The notes under the pieces: model-generated
Seen by the model: only the letters and a program-made list of their open reading frames with translations
Told to the model about the DNA's origin: nothing
Databases searched by the model: none
Shown: positions 55,901 to 64,000 of the stretch, piece after piece
How the letters are laid out: the number at the start of each line of letters is the position of its first letter
How positions within the stretch are numbered: position 1 is the stretch's first letter
Program-made: the position numbers and the translations under genes
Assembly: GCA_014237855.1 (NCBI GenBank)
Contig: JABACD010000005.1
Location: 124,001-188,000 of the forward strand
Reading direction: 5' to 3'
DNA from: Planctomycetota bacterium
Lineage (GTDB): Bacteria; Planctomycetota; UBA1135; GCA-002686595
DNA length: 64,000 nucleotides

Positions 55901-56093
55901 TGAGTCGCTCCACGTCCTCTGTGGCTGCGCCGGTATAGAAGCTCTGAACCTCGACCATCTGCTGCGAGAAGACGGGGAAGACCTCTCGTGGCATCCCCAT
56001 GTAGGTCAGGACACCCGCCAGACAAAGGGTCAGGGCGGCCATGTTGACCGCCACGGAGTTGTCAACGGCACAGCGTGCGATCCAGCGCAACAC
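52944..56093 (-). CDS. RND multidrug/metal efflux transporter (AcrB/MexB-like)
   Basis: 1049 aa, typical HAE-RND length. Twelve transmembrane helices with two large periplasmic loops. The TM4 relay is GMVVDDAIVVGENCFRLQ (Asp-Asp pair for proton transfer). The N-terminus DNSVAVNMAALTLCLAGV and the second-half repeat of the family are present. It pumps drugs, lipids or other hydrophobic compounds out through a trimeric complex. The membrane-fusion protein is 3 bp upstream, so both are one operon. An outer-membrane TolC partner is not in the window. Confidence 0.94.
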   Translation of the reverse strand: MLRWIARCAVDNSVAVNMAALTLCLAGVLTYMGMPREVFPVFSQQMVEVQSFYTGAATEDVERLITLPLEDELFSIDGLDSMTSTSQEGTSTIVLKTARSTNISDFLDEVRAAVQRAEGELPDDVQDPWIREVKSAFPVIAVYVHGWGELDDMRVLAEDQQRQIEEIPGVSNVRITGLREPRIWIEVDPVSLERYGLTLEQVGEMVQARSKNSPLGSLTGGATDTLLRVESDVERAEDLLDLPVLTTTSGAAVVLGDVAHLVDSRERDVTRSRFNGQPAIHLQVNKDVDGDTIKISRRVYEYLEGARSLLPAGVSLGTNTDLSIYVENRLRVMAESGLLGGLLVLISLVIFLNLRVALVTALGIPVAFLGGLLLAGFFGVTMNMMTMFAFIVVLGMVVDDAIVVGENCFRLQEEGYTPREAAILGVVQVGRPVLATILTSVAAFLPILLMKGVTGEFMRPLPLIVSFCLVVSLAEALVILPAHIAHWTSSGGEQLDGESEAGEREPPGEKQHWYWGLRSVYLDCLALVLKWRWVTLTAAVGGAIVLGTFARYWVPFNLFDEFESKIVYANLRLSAGCSLEESERAAIEVERRILDSLPSTEVESVNVLVGVSASDSNRFALGRNLAQLWVELAEGPERTLSTQEFIEELRGLLVDISPQVISTEVAQPQSGPTGRAIDIWVRGPELAVLSEISGQLQEHLAGYEGVLDIHDNLDLDKPQVTLRVRESARSMGITEAALGAQLRTAYEGLRYGSVRRGRDEVEMIVKLPEETRFDPESLARLRVTLPSGERVPLASVAELRPEVGPSRITRDDRERAVNILADVDKEMNSADAVTAGISASFAEIAERYPGYTVSYKGDQEDIEESLADLGMASFLSIAVIFLILASLFRSASQPLVIMFIIPFAMVGMIIGHVAMDRSISLMSLIGLLALTGIVVNDSLILVEFVNDLRREGRGLIESLTEGCRLRFRAILLTTITTMLGLSPLTFFVTGQARFLQPMAISLFFGIALATVLVLLIVPCAYAALEDIRALTSQPRSTTRKLLRGELVHS

Positions 56094-56096
56094 GGC

Positions 56097-57383
56097 TCAG
56101 CCTCCGTCGGCGCCGCGGAGGGTGCAAGGCTCGCCACCATCGAGGCGACCGATGGGTGCAATGATCAGCTCCTCTCCAGCTTGCAGGCCAGCCTCGACCC
56201 AGAGGCGCCCCTGGACCTGTGCACCGATCAGCAGTTCTCGGGCCTCGACCTCGAAGCCTTCTCCAACAGGGGCCTTGATGAAGGCGAACGGTCTTCCGCC
56301 ACGCCAGGAGATCTCCTCACGTGTGAGGGCGATGCCCTCAGCCACCCGACGGGTCTCGATGCTCACCTCGACGAACTGGCCCGGTCGCAAGCGCGTGCTC
56401 TCCAGGGGCCCCTCGCTCGGGGCGCCAATGCCTTCCACCAGGGCGATCTCCACGGGGAGCGAGCGCAGCTGAGTGCTGGCCATCACCCCGATCCCAATCA
56501 CGCGCCCCTTGTAGGACTCGTGTGGTCGCGCGGTTGGAATCACCTCAGCGAGTTGCCCCAGCTCGATCCCTGCAAACTGCTCCTCGGGAATCTGGAGGAC
56601 CACCCGCAGCTCGGTCGTGTCCACCAGCGTCACCACCGGGACGCCGATGGGCAGGTAGGAACCAAGGGTTGGGCCTTGTCGGTCCAGGTAACCGTCGAAG
56701 GGTGCCCGTAGCTCGGCCAGCTTGCGGCGCTCTCGGGCCAGCTCGAGGCTCGCACGGGACGCCTGCAGGGACTGGGTGGCCCGGGCCTCCGCTGCCCCTG
56801 CCAGACCCTCCCGGGCCCGTGCATTCCCGAGGGCCGTGTCCGCCTCGGAGCGGGCAAGGGAGGCCCCGTCGATCTGGCTCGCGGAGGCGTAGGAGCCCTC
56901 CGATAGCCCGGCCAGGCGTTTTTCTTCTCGGCGGGCCAGCTCCAGGCTCTCCACCGCCAGGGGCACCAGATCAGCTGCGAAGGCCAGCTCTACCCGGGCG
57001 GAATCGAGTGACGCCTGGGCCTCGGCTGCTCCAGCGAGAGCTGCGATGACCTCCTGATCCAGGACTGACACATCCAGGCCCACGAGCAACTCTCCACGCT
57101 TCACGAAGCTCCCCACATTCCAGGGCTTCAGGCAGCTGACGACACGCCCACCGAGCTCCGGCGCCAGGGCAGCCTCCCTGGCTGCTTCGAGCGTCCCGTA
57201 GCCATGAACGGACAGGGACAGAGGCTCGGACGTCAGCTCTCGCACGAGTACCGGCACGGCCCCCACCTCCCTGGGCGGCAGGCGGCGAGGCTCTGGCTTG
57301 TTTTGCTCGAGGTACTCGGCCCCAGCCCAGGCCAGGACTGCGAGGACAGGAATGAGAATCAGGCTGGTTTGGAGTCGGGCCAT
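56097..57383 (-). CDS. RND efflux periplasmic membrane-fusion protein
   Basis: 428 aa. An N-terminal signal anchor (SLILIPVLAVLAWAGAEYL) is followed by barrel-sandwich/lipoyl-type halves (ALAPELGGRVVSCLKPWNVG and FVKRGELLVGLD), a long helical hairpin rich in Ala, Leu and Glu (about 110-210), then the second half sheet (LRAPFDGYLD) and C-terminal beta-barrel. These are AcrA/MdtA-like HlyD features. It links the RND pump to an outer-membrane channel. Divergent from tig across a 216-bp gap. Confidence 0.93.
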   Translation of the reverse strand: MARLQTSLILIPVLAVLAWAGAEYLEQNKPEPRRLPPREVGAVPVLVRELTSEPLSLSVHGYGTLEAAREAALAPELGGRVVSCLKPWNVGSFVKRGELLVGLDVSVLDQEVIAALAGAAEAQASLDSARVELAFAADLVPLAVESLELARREEKRLAGLSEGSYASASQIDGASLARSEADTALGNARAREGLAGAAEARATQSLQASRASLELARERRKLAELRAPFDGYLDRQGPTLGSYLPIGVPVVTLVDTTELRVVLQIPEEQFAGIELGQLAEVIPTARPHESYKGRVIGIGVMASTQLRSLPVEIALVEGIGAPSEGPLESTRLRPGQFVEVSIETRRVAEGIALTREEISWRGGRPFAFIKAPVGEGFEVEARELLIGAQVQGRLWVEAGLQAGEELIIAPIGRLDGGEPCTLRGADGG

Positions 57384-57515
57384 CAGTTTCGAGGTCTCCT
57401 TGGTGCGCCCAGGATACCAGAGCGACCGGGGAGCCGCCGCAGGGATCCTCTGAAGCGGAATGAGGCCCGGTGCTTCTAAGGAAAGCCCCCCTGAGTTAGA
57501 CTGCCGCGTTCCACC

Positions 57516-57551
57516 GGCGCTCCCGAAAGTCCGTGAGAGCCTCCTTTTTTT
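57516..57551 (+). terminator. Terminator-like hairpin in the tig leader
   Basis: GGCGCTC (57516-57522) pairs with GAGAGCC (57535-57541), one mismatch, and TCC plus seven T's follow. It sits 49 bp upstream of tig, so it would act as an attenuator or stop upstream transcripts. A weak promoter-like pair (TTCTAA / TAGACT, 17-bp spacing) is at 57474-57502. Confidence 0.35.
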
Positions 57552-57599
57552 ACCCTTCCGATTCCGCCCCTCAGTTCAGCCGGGGCGAGGTGCAATCCA

Positions 57600-58883
57600 G
57601 TGCAAGTCAGCGTCGACAAGACCGGCCCCTGCGAGGCCAAGGTGAGCTTCTCCGTCCCGCGTGAGGACTTCGATCGCGAGTACCAGGCCGCCCTCAAGGC
57701 CTCGGCGAAGAACGTCACAATGAAGGGCTTCAGGGCCGGCAAGATTCCCGCGAAGATCCTGGAGAAGGAATTCGGAGAGCAGGTCAGGCAGCACGCCATC
57801 GAGCACTTCATGGGCAAGGCTTTTGACCAGGCCGTCGAGGAGAACGAGCTCCAGCCTGTCGGCCATGAGCGCGTGGACATCTCCGAGATCGACATGGCTG
57901 GCAGTGGAGACCTGGAGCACAGCTTTTCGATCAGCCTCAAGCCCGAGATCGAACTTGGAAGCTACAAGGGCCTCGAGGTCACGAACGAACTCGAGCCGGT
58001 CAGCGACGAGGAGATCTCCGAGGCGATCGCCGACCTGCGAATGCAGCAGTCCACCCCCGGCCCCGTGGACGAGTCGGGGCTCCCCGAAGACGGCCAGGCG
58101 CTTTGCAAGCTGACCTGGACCTGTGGGGATGAGACACTGCTAGAGCGTGAGGGCCTGCGCATGGCTCCGCTAGCCCCCCCTCCGGGTGTCGATGCCGAGC
58201 AGTTCAAGGAGAAGATGGTCGGTGGACAGGCCGGGCTTGCTTTCGAGCTCGAGATGAAGATCCCCGATGACTTCGAACGCGAGGACATGCGCGGCAAGGA
58301 CGGCAACTGCGCCATCGAGATCACCGAGGCCTTCCAGATGACTCCGCCCCCCGACGAGGATGTCTGGAAGATGCTCGGAGTGGATTCCGCCGAGGAGTTC
58401 GACAAGGTCGCTCGCGAGAGGATGGGCGAGGCCAAGCAGAATCAGGAGAACATGCGTCAGGAGACGGCACTCCTGGAGGGCCTGATCGGAGCCCACGAGT
58501 TCGACCTTCCCGCCCAGATGGTGGAGAACCAGCTCGAGAATCGCAGGCTGCAGCTGCGCCAGCAGCTCACACAGAATGGAGTCGAAGAGGATGGCCTGGA
58601 CGCCGCCGTGGCCGAGCGTGAGGAGGAACTCCAGGAGACGACTCAAAAAGGAGTTCGTGCTCTCTTCCTGGTCAGCGCCATCGCAGAAGCCGAGGAGCTG
58701 AAGGTCGAGGAGAGCGAAATGACCGCAGAATTGCAGTCAATTGCCCAGCGACACGGCGCTCAGTACGACGAGGTGGTCGAACATTACCGTAAGAACGGGC
58801 TTTTCCAGCAGCTGCAGATGGAGCTACTGGAGCGAAAGGTACGTGTATTATTGCGTGAGAACGCGAAAACCACTGAACCCTAG
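57600..58883 (+). CDS. tig: Trigger factor
   Basis: 427 aa from GTG, with GAGG about 9 nt before. The ribosome-binding domain contains GFRAGKIPAKILEKEFG, the trigger-factor signature (GFRxGKxP). A peptidyl-prolyl isomerase-like domain (about 150-240) and a long helical C-terminal domain (about 250-420) follow. It is a ribosome-tied chaperone that first meets nascent chains. The usual order tig-clpP-clpX is conserved here and supports shared control of protein quality. Confidence 0.95.
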   Translation: MQVSVDKTGPCEAKVSFSVPREDFDREYQAALKASAKNVTMKGFRAGKIPAKILEKEFGEQVRQHAIEHFMGKAFDQAVEENELQPVGHERVDISEIDMAGSGDLEHSFSISLKPEIELGSYKGLEVTNELEPVSDEEISEAIADLRMQQSTPGPVDESGLPEDGQALCKLTWTCGDETLLEREGLRMAPLAPPPGVDAEQFKEKMVGGQAGLAFELEMKIPDDFEREDMRGKDGNCAIEITEAFQMTPPPDEDVWKMLGVDSAEEFDKVARERMGEAKQNQENMRQETALLEGLIGAHEFDLPAQMVENQLENRRLQLRQQLTQNGVEEDGLDAAVAEREEELQETTQKGVRALFLVSAIAEAEELKVEESEMTAELQSIAQRHGAQYDEVVEHYRKNGLFQQLQMELLERKVRVLLRENAKTTEP

Positions 58884-59049
58884 GCCCGATCAGCCCGAAG
58901 AAGCCCGGCACGGGTCTTGACCCTGACCCTTGAGTGCCTCAAATCACCCCACACGAAGGTCCAGGGGCCAGGCCCCTGGATACACTCCGATTCGAGATCT
59001 ACGTAATCAGCCGAGGGCCAACGAGCCTCAGAGGAACCGCAGAGCCAAC

Positions 59050-59637
59050 ATGAGCACCTACGTCCCCTACGTCATCGAGAAGACCGGTCGCGGAGAACGC
59101 ACCTACGATATCTACTCGCGCCTCCTGGAGGATCGCATCATCTTCCTGGGCAGCGAGGTCAACGACATGGTCGCCAACTCCGTGATGGCCCAGCTGCTCT
59201 TCCTGGACAAATCCGGCCATACCCAGGACATCAAGATGTACATCAACTCGCCCGGCGGCTCGGTCACGGCGGGTTTGGCAATCTACGACACCATGCAGCT
59301 GGTCGAGCCCGAGATCTCCACCTACTGCCTCGGTCAGTGCGCCTCCATGGGTGCGGTCCTGCTCTCTGGCGGATCCAAGGGCAAGCGCTTCGCCCTGCCG
59401 AACTCCCGGGTCATGATCCACCAGCCCTGGGGCGGAGCCCAGGGCACCGCAATGGACATGGAGATCCAGATTACCGAGACCCTGAAGCTGAAGAATCGTC
59501 TTGAGTCCATCCTGGGACACCACTGTGGGAAGTCCGCAGACGAGGTCGCCAAGGCAACGGAACGCGACAACTTCCTCTCTCCGGAAGAAGCCAAGGATTT
59601 CGGCCTGATCGACCATATCGTCTCAAAAGCCGAGTAG
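59050..59637 (+). CDS. clpP: ATP-dependent Clp protease proteolytic subunit
   Basis: 195 aa from ATG, standard ClpP length. Catalytic triad Ser99 ([10 protein letters not shown]), His124 (VMIHQPWGG) and Asp173 (ERDNF). The [18 protein letters not shown] head and the N-terminal [20 protein letters not shown] are canonical. It forms the double-heptamer protease chamber fed by ClpX. A start 120 bp further upstream is in frame, but it lacks the family's N-terminus. The long array of hairpins that follows separates it from clpX. Confidence 0.97.
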   Translation: MSTYVPYVIEKTGRGERTYDIYSRLLEDRIIFLGSEVNDMVANSVMAQLLFLDKSGHTQDIKMYINSPGGSVTAGLAIYDTMQLVEPEISTYCLGQCASMGAVLLSGGSKGKRFALPNSRVMIHQPWGGAQGTAMDMEIQITETLKLKNRLESILGHHCGKSADEVAKATERDNFLSPEEAKDFGLIDHIVSKAE

Positions 59638-59651
59638 AGGGCCGGAGAGGG

Positions 59652-59708
59652 GGCGCCAGTCGCCAACGACTCCGAACACAGCTGGCGCCGGATGCAAACC
59701 GGCGCCAG
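59652..59708 (+). promoter_or_regulatory. Possible mutually exclusive hairpins between clpP and clpX
   Basis: Segment 1, GGCGCCAG (59652-59659), is complementary to the start of segment 2, CTGGCGCC (59682-59689). Segment 2 (CTGGCGCCGG) also pairs with segment 3, CCGGCGCCAG (59699-59708), to form the terminator stem. So 1:2 and 2:3 exclude each other, the classic antiterminator/terminator layout. It is inference that this is regulatory. Confidence 0.4.
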
Positions 59709-59718
59709 ACTTTTTTTT
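59682..59718 (+). terminator. Strong intrinsic terminator after clpP
   Basis: A perfect 10-bp stem, CTGGCGCCGG (59682-59691) with CCGGCGCCAG (59699-59708), has a 7-nt loop and is followed by AC and eight T's. It is the best intrinsic terminator in the window and lies 52 bp before the clpX start. Confidence 0.92.
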
Positions 59719-59769
59719 CGACCAAGGTCGATGCTCTCCCAGAAGGCAGATCCAAGCTACAATTGAGGC

Positions 59770-61221
59770 ATGAGTTCATCCGGTCGCGGACGTCACGTCG
59801 AACGCTGCACCTTTTGCGAGAAGAGGCGCCACCATGTTGCCTCTCTGATCGCAGGGCCGCCCGGCGTCTATATTTGTAATGAGTGCATCGAGATCTGTAA
59901 CTCCATTCTTCAGGAGGAGCAGAGACGCGCCCCTGGTGGAGCTGCGGGCACAGCAGGGGTCGCCCCCCCTCCCGGTACCAAGGTAACCGACGGCGCCTCG
60001 GTGGAGCGCCTCCCCACCCCCATCGAGATCGCTCGCCGTCTGGACGAGTACGTGATCGGACAGAAGCGGGCCAAGAAGGTCCTCTCCGTCGCGGTCTACA
60101 ATCACTACAACCGCCTGCGCCATCAGACAGAGGCCAAGGATCTCGACACGGGCGTCGAGATCGAGAAATCGAACGTCTTGCTGGTCGGCCCCACGGGATC
60201 TGGAAAGACCCTCCTGGCCAGAACCCTGGCGCGACTCCTCGACGTCCCCTTCGCCATGGCTGACGCCACGACGCTGACGGAGGCGGGCTACGTCGGCGAG
60301 GACGTCGAGAACATCCTGCTGAAGCTCCTGCAGTCAGCGGACTTCGATGTGGAGCGGGCCCAGCACGGCATCATCTACATCGACGAGATCGACAAGATCG
60401 GGCGCACGACATCAAACGTCTCAATCACCCGCGATGTCTCGGGCGAGGGCGTGCAGCAGGCACTCCTGAAGATCCTGGAGGGCACGGTCGCGAACGTACC
60501 GCCCCAGGGTGGACGCAAGCATCCCGAACAGTCCTACATTCAACTCGATACCTCGAACATCCTGTTCGTCTGCGGGGGAACCTTTAGCGGTATCGAGGAG
60601 ATCATCTCCAAGCGAATCGGCCGTGAGTCCATCGGCTTTGATCGCAAGGTGACCGCCGAGGAGAAGGCTCGATCGGTGCGCGGCTTGATTGCTGCTGAGG
60701 ACAAGGAGCACCCCAAGCTGCCCTCGCTAGCCGAGGCAGACGCTCGCGACGAGTATGTCCGCTACCTGATCCCCAAGGACCTGGTGCAGTTCGGTCTGAT
60801 TCCCGAGTTCATCGGCCGACTTCCGGTCATCACAAGCCTGCAGACTCTCGACCGCGATGCACTGGTACGAGTGCTGACCGAGCCCAAGAACGCTCTCACT
60901 CGACAGTTCGAGGCCATCTTCCAGCTTCAAGACAAGCAACTCAGTTTCACTCAAGAGGGACTGGAGAAGATCGCGTCGACTGCCATCGAACGAGAGACAG
61001 GTGTACGCGCGCTGCGCTCGATCATCGAGGACATCCTGCTGGACCTGCTCTACGAGCTCCCCAACCGCAAGGACTCCACGGAATTCGTCGTCGACGCCGA
61101 TGTTGTCACGGGCAAGAGGTCTCTGGCCCGGGGCCTCACTGCCGAGGACATGCAAGAAGAGCCCGAGGCCCTCGACCAGGACACTCCCTCCGAGGACACG
61201 CCCGAGCGGGAGAGCGCCTGA
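59770..61221 (+). CDS. clpX: ATP-dependent Clp protease ATP-binding subunit ClpX
   Basis: 483 aa. The N-terminal zinc-binding domain has four cysteines (Cys13, 16, 36, 39) for client and adaptor binding. Walker A is GPTGSGKT, Walker [11 protein letters not shown], the pore-loop GYVG, and the ClpP-docking IGF is in [13 protein letters not shown]. Sensor-2 region [13 protein letters not shown] closes the AAA+ core. The C-terminal ~30 residues are acidic. It unfolds substrates into ClpP. The ATG, with a GAGG just upstream, is 132 bp after clpP, separated by the terminator described above. Confidence 0.98.
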   Translation: MSSSGRGRHVERCTFCEKRRHHVASLIAGPPGVYICNECIEICNSILQEEQRRAPGGAAGTAGVAPPPGTKVTDGASVERLPTPIEIARRLDEYVIGQKRAKKVLSVAVYNHYNRLRHQTEAKDLDTGVEIEKSNVLLVGPTGSGKTLLARTLARLLDVPFAMADATTLTEAGYVGEDVENILLKLLQSADFDVERAQHGIIYIDEIDKIGRTTSNVSITRDVSGEGVQQALLKILEGTVANVPPQGGRKHPEQSYIQLDTSNILFVCGGTFSGIEEIISKRIGRESIGFDRKVTAEEKARSVRGLIAAEDKEHPKLPSLAEADARDEYVRYLIPKDLVQFGLIPEFIGRLPVITSLQTLDRDALVRVLTEPKNALTRQFEAIFQLQDKQLSFTQEGLEKIASTAIERETGVRALRSIIEDILLDLLYELPNRKDSTEFVVDADVVTGKRSLARGLTAEDMQEEPEALDQDTPSEDTPERESA

Positions 61222-61432
61222 CGCTTTCAGATCGCGGTCGAAAGGCCCCCCATCTCGCCATGGTCAGGAAACGGGGTCTTTCCAGGATTCGGTCAGTATC
61301 AGGGCCGAGCTGCATCGTGAGCCCGTCAGGGCAGTTCAGCAGCTCAGTCCGGAAGGACTCTGGGCGACGAGCCTCAACGATTCGATGAGGTTCCCCTTTC
61401 TCCTCCACCGGGCAGCAGTCTAGTCTAGGCGC

Positions 61433-62389
61433 ATGGCTCCCGCCTCTCCCCTGCGCATCTACTACCACCGTGACTTCGACGGCATGGTCTCCGCGGCAAT
61501 CCTGGCCTCGGTGCTGATCGATCTCTTCGGCGAGCGTATTCAGTGGCAGAGCGTGAACTACGACCAGCGCCGGAAGTGGGAGACCTTTGGTTCGGGCTCG
61601 CGCTTTGCGATCGTGGACTTCCACTTCCACCCCCGCGCCGAGTACTGGTTCGACCACCACCCGACCACATTCCTGACACCGGAGCTGCGCGCGCAGTACA
61701 AGCCGTCTGAACGCTGGCTGTGGGACGAGGCCTCGCCGTCCTGTCCACCGATCATCCTGGACAATGCGGCCAAGCACTGGAACTACAAGGCCACGGACCG
61801 TTTCAAGGACATGGCCCACTGGTCGAATATCGTCGACGCAGCTCGCTTCGAGAGTGTCGAACAGGCCATCTTCGGCGAGGAGCCCGCACTCCGGATCACT
61901 CGTGCTCTGACCGTGGCGCCGAGTTCGGATTGGCTCGACAGCCTGGTGGACATGATGACCACCACGACGCTGGAAGCCATTGCCAATACGGAGTCGGTGG
62001 AGCTCGCTCACCAGAGAGCGAGTAACAACCGCGATCGAGCTCTGGAGCAATTCCCCTCCACTGTTATCTGGAATCGAGACGGGGTGCTACTCTTCGATGC
62101 TTCCTCTGGACGGGTACGCAGGGAGCGCTTCGCCCCGTTCTACCACCACCCGACGATCGAGTATGCAGTGGGTGTGATCCCCACACGCTCGGGCTACCAC
62201 GTGACCTGCGGAGAGAATCCATGGAACAAGCCGGTCAACGGCCTCCACGTGGGTGAACTCATGGAAGAGTACGGCGGTGGCGGTCACCGTGCAGTCGGCG
62301 GGGTCAACCCTCCCGATCTGGACGAGACCAAGCGGATCGCTGACGAGGTCGCAGAGAAGCTGCGCATGGCAATCACTGCCAGTTCCTGA
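61433..62389 (+). CDS. DHH family phosphoesterase
   Basis: 318 aa. Metal motifs of the DHH superfamily: HRDFDG (Asp14, Asp16), VDFHFHP and the signature WFDHHP (Asp74-His75-His76), and the C-terminal DHHA1 GGGGHRAVGG. The family includes RecJ, NrnA and cyclic-di-nucleotide phosphodiesterases. The middle region EEPALRITRALTVAPSSDWL does not decide between them. Its GGGHRxAxG motif indicates an exonuclease or phosphodiesterase. rlmN follows after 2 bp, so the two are probably one operon. Confidence 0.88.
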   Translation: MAPASPLRIYYHRDFDGMVSAAILASVLIDLFGERIQWQSVNYDQRRKWETFGSGSRFAIVDFHFHPRAEYWFDHHPTTFLTPELRAQYKPSERWLWDEASPSCPPIILDNAAKHWNYKATDRFKDMAHWSNIVDAARFESVEQAIFGEEPALRITRALTVAPSSDWLDSLVDMMTTTTLEAIANTESVELAHQRASNNRDRALEQFPSTVIWNRDGVLLFDASSGRVRRERFAPFYHHPTIEYAVGVIPTRSGYHVTCGENPWNKPVNGLHVGELMEEYGGGGHRAVGGVNPPDLDETKRIADEVAEKLRMAITASS

Positions 62390-62391
62390 AG

Positions 62392-63474
62392 GTGTCGAGA
62401 CCAGCTGGGTCGTCCGTGACCGCCAGATCCCTAAGCGAGTTGTTCTTCGATCCAGCAGCCTTGGCTGCAGAGATCGAGAGCCGTGGAGGTCGCCCCTTTC
62501 ATGCGCGTATCCTGCGTGAACAGGTTCTTGGCGCGGGCATCATGGACTACGACTCGATGACCTCACTGCCCGGACGAGTCCGCGATTCTCTCCGGGTCGA
62601 CTTTCCGATCCTCTCCTGCCGCGAACTGGACTCCTCGGTGGCTCAGGATCAGACCACAAAGCTCTTGCTGGGGTTTCCCTCGCCAGAGGATCAGGGTCGG
62701 CACGACACGGTCGAGACCGTCCATATCCCCTCGCTCAGGGCAAAGGGCGAGGCAGGTGCAACCCTGTGCGTCTCGACCCAGGTGGGCTGCCCTGTGGCCT
62801 GCCCATTCTGCGCCTCGGGTCGTGCGGGTCTCTCGCGCAACCTGGCAGCCCATGAGATCCTGGACCAGTTTCTCGCTGGCCGTGCGATCGGCAAGATCTC
62901 ACGCAGCGTGATCATGGGCATTGGCGAGCCGCTCTTGAACTTCAAGGCCGTCGACCAGGCCCTGAGGCTCGTGCATGAGGAGCTGGGCCTGGGGGCTCGC
63001 AAGATCACCCTCTCGACTGTCGGGTTCCCGGACCGCCTGCGCGCTGTAGCACCGCAAGAACCTCCCTTCCAGCTCGCCATCTCCCTGCACACCCCCTTCG
63101 ACACCGAACGGGACGTGCTGGTTCCCGCGATGAAGGGCACCCCCATCGAAGAGATCCTCGAGGCCGGAGACTTCTGGTTTGAAACCACCGGACGCGAGAT
63201 CACCTACGAATACGTGCTCCTGGGAGGAACCAACGACTCCCGCGAGCACGCAAGTACCCTCGGACGACGACTCCACGGTCGACGCTGCAACGTCAACTTG
63301 ATCCCCTTCAACCCCGTCAGTGACAGCGATTACAACCGTCCACGGGGAGAGGAAGTCGAGGAGTTTCGCGCCAGTCTCGAGGAGGCGGGCGTCGTGGCTA
63401 CCGTGCGCTGGTCACGAGGACTCGAGAGCGATGCCGCCTGTGGGCAGCTGCGACTCCGAGCCGCCCAGCGATAG
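62392..63474 (+). CDS. rlmN: Dual-specificity RNA methyltransferase RlmN
   Basis: 360 aa from GTG. The radical SAM cysteines Cys133, Cys137 and Cys140 lie in QVGCPVACPFC, and the two RlmN-specific Cys are present: Cys126 (TLCVSTQ) and the C-terminal Cys in ESDAACGQL. It methylates C2 of A2503 in 23S rRNA and A37 of tRNA. The family is RlmN/Cfr; chromosomal position and sequence fit RlmN, though Cfr cannot be excluded without alignment. It begins 2 bp after the DHH gene stop. Confidence 0.92.
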   Translation: MSRPAGSSVTARSLSELFFDPAALAAEIESRGGRPFHARILREQVLGAGIMDYDSMTSLPGRVRDSLRVDFPILSCRELDSSVAQDQTTKLLLGFPSPEDQGRHDTVETVHIPSLRAKGEAGATLCVSTQVGCPVACPFCASGRAGLSRNLAAHEILDQFLAGRAIGKISRSVIMGIGEPLLNFKAVDQALRLVHEELGLGARKITLSTVGFPDRLRAVAPQEPPFQLAISLHTPFDTERDVLVPAMKGTPIEEILEAGDFWFETTGREITYEYVLLGGTNDSREHASTLGRRLHGRRCNVNLIPFNPVSDSDYNRPRGEEVEEFRASLEEAGVVATVRWSRGLESDAACGQLRLRAAQR

Positions 63475-63543
63475 ATCACGCCGCTCGGCACGGTCCCTAC
63501 TCGTTCCTTGGAGTCGCCCCTACTCGGCGAGGCCCAGCAAGGC

Positions 63544-63999
63544 TCAGGCTCTTACGCCTGCTGGCATGCAGTCGGAGACTCGGCCGAGAGCTTCAGCGAC
63601 CTCATCGGCCGAGATGATCAAGGGCAGCCGGAAGCGAATTGCGCGCTCACCCGATGCCAGGGCCAGGACCTTTTGGGCGTACAGATCGCAGAGCATCTTG
63701 TCTCTGGTCGCGGCTGAGTCGAGGGTGAAGGCCACCAGCGAACCGACCCCCCTGGCATTGGTGATGTGCCCACGCTCCCTGGCCAGGTCACGTAGACCCC
63801 CGAGGAACTCCGCTCCACGGGCGGCCACATTTGCTGCCAGTTGCTCCTTCTCGATGATCTCGATGAAGCGCCTGCAACGCACCATGTCCACCAGGTTTCC
63901 GCCCCAGGTAGAGTTGATCCTGCTCGAGGTGTGGAACACGTTCTCGGGAACATCATCCACTCGAGAGTTGGCGTAGAGACCACAGACCTGGGTCTTCTT
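63544..63999 (-). CDS. lat: L-lysine 6-aminotransferase (5' end beyond the window)
   Basis: The C-terminal 151 residues of a class III aminotransferase; the window cuts the rest. KKTQVCG at the edge includes the likely PLP-binding lysine region, and NSTWGGNLVDMVRCRRFIEI is a near-exact match to the lysine 6-aminotransferase (Lat) signature of actinobacteria. Lat transfers the epsilon-amino group of lysine to 2-oxoglutarate, giving aminoadipate semialdehyde. With the ALDH7-type enzyme at 47423-48943 it completes a lysine-to-aminoadipate route. Confidence 0.88.
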   Translation of the reverse strand, partial: KKTQVCGLYANSRVDDVPENVFHTSSRINSTWGGNLVDMVRCRRFIEIIEKEQLAANVAARGAEFLGGLRDLARERGHITNARGVGSLVAFTLDSAATRDKMLCDLYAQKVLALASGERAIRFRLPLIISADEVAEALGRVSDCMPAGVRA

Positions 64000-64000
64000 G

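Noticed and set aside
61346..61359. AGTCC-GGAA-GGACT, reminiscent of the SRP RNA apical loop
   Set aside because: The flanking conserved SRP residues (AGCAGCC on the 3' side) are absent, so it is only a small hairpin between clpX and the DHH gene.

Overview
The window is GC-rich, densely coded bacterial chromosome with no rRNA, tRNA, CRISPR array, insertion sequence or phage gene that I can see. The gene types point to a Gram-negative, Planctomycetota-like organism: a WD40-repeat Ser/Thr kinase with a DWG motif, a secreted DUF1080 protein, a MauG-type di-haem peroxidase with a beta-rich tail, secreted HEAT-repeat proteins, many lipoproteins, and frequent GTG/TTG starts with weak or absent Shine-Dalgarno sequences. 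This assignment is inference from gene content; no rRNA is present to confirm it.

Layout. 0-3 kb (+): type II secretion / type IV pilus-like genes (3' end of gspF, then pseudopilins gspG-H-I-J). 3-6 kb (+): a B12-binding-type radical SAM enzyme and an isolated short flagellin. 6-13.3 kb (-): tatA, mobA, a polyprenyl synthase, folD, a rhomboid protease, a large secreted protein of unknown function, and serS. 13.5-19.5 kb (-): the WD40 kinase and sucCD. 19.7-25.4 kb: a dCTP-deaminase-family gene overlapping a second rhomboid, a previously missed 41-aa ribosomal protein bL34 gene (rpmH), yciB, an unknown membrane protein and a second radical SAM enzyme. 25.5-32 kb: an ATP/ADP-translocase-like carrier convergent with a beta-barrel / VolA-like lipase pair, then mnmG. 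32.5-38.2 kb (+): a HEAT/TPR protein, an HDAC-like deacetylase, the MauG-like peroxidase, a COG0731-type radical SAM enzyme and a YtqB-like methylase. 38.2-45.5 kb (-): fadD, and an operon of ABC ATPase, FtsX-like permease, two DUF3299-like proteins, a HEAT protein and a CnoX-type thioredoxin. 45.8-52.8 kb: a degenerate sulfatase-fold lipoprotein, an ALDH7-type dehydrogenase, ettA, a Nudix hydrolase, a DUF1080 protein and a GNAT. 52.9-57.4 kb (-): an RND pump and its fusion protein. 57.6-63.5 kb (+): tig, clpP, clpX, a DHH phosphoesterase and rlmN. The right edge cuts lat (-).

How genes work together. tig-clpP-clpX is a classic protein-quality-control cluster, here with a striking hairpin array between clpP and clpX. 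ALDH7 and lat together would convert lysine to alpha-aminoadipate. The ABC/DUF3299/HEAT/CnoX operon is the best candidate for a poorly described envelope system, probably linked to metal or lipoprotein handling. Its last gene, cnoX, carries an in-frame TAG although the remaining 75 codons are intact. Other points worth attention are the sulfatase-fold protein without its nucleophile or metal ligands, two orphan B12-type radical SAM enzymes, and a structured 484-bp gap upstream of the HEAT/TPR gene.
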